Source of the DNA: Deltaproteobacteria bacterium
GTDB lineage: Bacteria; Desulfobacterota; Binatia; Binatales; Binataceae
Reading direction: 5' to 3'
Length of the DNA: 14,216 nt
Assembly: GCA_021780585.1 (NCBI GenBank)
Contig: JAJXYM010000169.1
Span: forward strand, 1-14,216
Both the position numbers and the translations under genes were made by a program. This document shows positions 13,432-14,216 of the stretch, piece after piece. The notes under the pieces were generated by a model. That model did not search any database. It was not told where the DNA came from and worked only from the letters and a program-made list of their open reading frames with translations. Every line of letters starts with the position of its first letter. Positions within the stretch are counted from its first letter, which is position 1.

Positions 13432-14216
13432 CGCTCCGCGCGCGCTCCGCCTTGAAGTAATTCGTAAACAGTTCCAGAGCCTGTTCGATACCGCCGGCCG
13501 GGTCAAGCCAGACCACGTCCGGCTCGCGCCGAAACCAGGTCATCTGGCGCTTGGCCAGATGGCGGCTGGCGCGCTTGGCCCGCGCGACCGCCTCCTCAAT
13601 CGTGGTCTCGCCGCGCAGATACGCCGCGATTTCCCGATAGCCGATCGTGGCCGGGATGGCGCCGCGCCGCTCCATCCCGGCCGCGACCAACGCTTGCACT
13701 TCCGCAATCAGCCCGTCGGCGATCATCGCGTCGAAGCGCCGTTCGATGCGTTCGTAGAGCCGCGGCCGCTCCAACGTAAGGCCAACGCACGGCCCGCAGT
13801 GGGCGTAGCCGGCGAAGCGATGCGCCCGCTGGAGCGCGCTCAGCGGCCGGCCGGTCAATGCGTGGACTTCGAGCGCGCGCACGATCCGCGCCGCGTCGTT
13901 GGGCGCGATTCGCGCCGCGCTCTCCGCGTCGATCGCCGCCAGCCGCCGATGGAGTCCCGGGGCGCCCGCCGTCGCGATCTCCGCCGCCAGCCGCGCGCGC
14001 AGCTCCGGCGCCGCCGGCGGTCCCGCGAACAATCCGCCCCGCAGCGCCCGCAGGTAGAGTCCGCTGCCGCCGACGATCAGCGCCGGCCGCCCGCGCGCCG
14101 CGATCTCCGCGACCGCCGCGCACGCGATCCGCGCGAATTCCGCCGCGTCGATCGGAACGTCCGGCGCGCGCAGGTCGAACAAATGATGCGGAACGCGGGC
14201 GCGCTCGGCCGCCGAC
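13358..14216 (-). CDS. miaA: tRNA dimethylallyltransferase (5' end outside the window)
   Basis: At least 285 residues of MiaA, which adds a dimethylallyl group to N6 of A37 in tRNAs reading codons that begin with U. The N-terminal P-loop and the first substrate motifs lie beyond the window edge. What is present starts at RVPHHLFDL, continues through GGSGLYLRALRGG (about 49-61 of the visible part), NDAARIVRALEV, LERPRLYERIERRFDAMI, IGYREIAAYLRGE, and ends with RHLAKRQMTWFRRE, all family landmarks. After FTNYFKAERA, where many MiaA proteins stop, it runs on for about 27 low-complexity residues (rich in G, S, R and D) that overlap the accA start by 74 bp. The reading frame is open to the window edge, so it is simply cut off, not broken. 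It heads the minus-strand run in this window. Confidence 0.94.
   Translation of the reverse strand, partial: SAAERARVPHHLFDLRAPDVPIDAAEFARIACAAVAEIAARGRPALIVGGSGLYLRALRGGLFAGPPAAPELRARLAAEIATAGAPGLHRRLAAIDAESAARIAPNDAARIVRALEVHALTGRPLSALQRAHRFAGYAHCGPCVGLTLERPRLYERIERRFDAMIADGLIAEVQALVAAGMERRGAIPATIGYREIAAYLRGETTIEEAVARAKRASRHLAKRQMTWFRREPDVVWLDPAGGIEQALELFTNYFKAERARSDGASGAYGGSERGRDRTAAGGDRG

Overview
The window is a gene-dense, very GC-rich piece of a bacterial chromosome (my estimate is about two thirds G+C). It holds two gene blocks that converge at about 2866-2881. Both blocks use mostly ATG starts, very short spacers, and several ATGA stop/start overlaps. No rRNA, tRNA, CRISPR array, transposase, integrase or phage gene is visible. 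The gene order pheA-hisC-tyrA-cmk-rpsA-ihfB, a six-domain ribosomal protein S1 and an IHF subunit point to Proteobacteria or a delta-proteobacteria-like phylum such as Desulfobacterota, Myxococcota or Binatota. That placement is inferred from gene order and composition and is not certain.

Plus-strand block (about 1-2865). The last codons of an unidentified upstream gene are followed by an AdoMet-dependent O-methyltransferase (185-1183). It is coupled by an ATGA overlap to an unrecognised lipoprotein (1180-1905), whose start lies in a 12-bp tandem duplication carrying two identical ATG contexts. After a 168-bp gap with a GC-rich hairpin comes a secreted HExxH zinc metallopeptidase (2074-2865).

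Minus-strand block (2882-14216, transcribed right to left). The order is miaA (5' end outside the window), accA, pheA, hisC, tyrA, cmk, rpsA, ihfB, a HIT-family protein, a ChlI/MoxR-type AAA+ ATPase, and a VWA protein with a complete MIDAS. PheA, HisC and TyrA together give the steps from chorismate to phenylalanine and tyrosine. AccA serves fatty-acid synthesis, MiaA tRNA modification, Cmk pyrimidine nucleotide supply, S1 translation and IHF nucleoid architecture. A good sigma70-like promoter sits between cmk and rpsA, so rpsA-ihfB probably has its own transcription start within a longer co-directional run.

I found no clear new defence or mobile system. The points most worth a second look are: strong apparent enrichment of the palindromic octamer GCGATCGC (11 copies), an 18-bp perfect palindrome in the 3' end of rpsA about 100 bp upstream of ihfB, the absence of aroA at its usual place between tyrA and cmk, the AAA+/VWA pair with a Cys cluster and an Asn in Walker B, and the methyltransferase-lipoprotein pair with its duplicated start.
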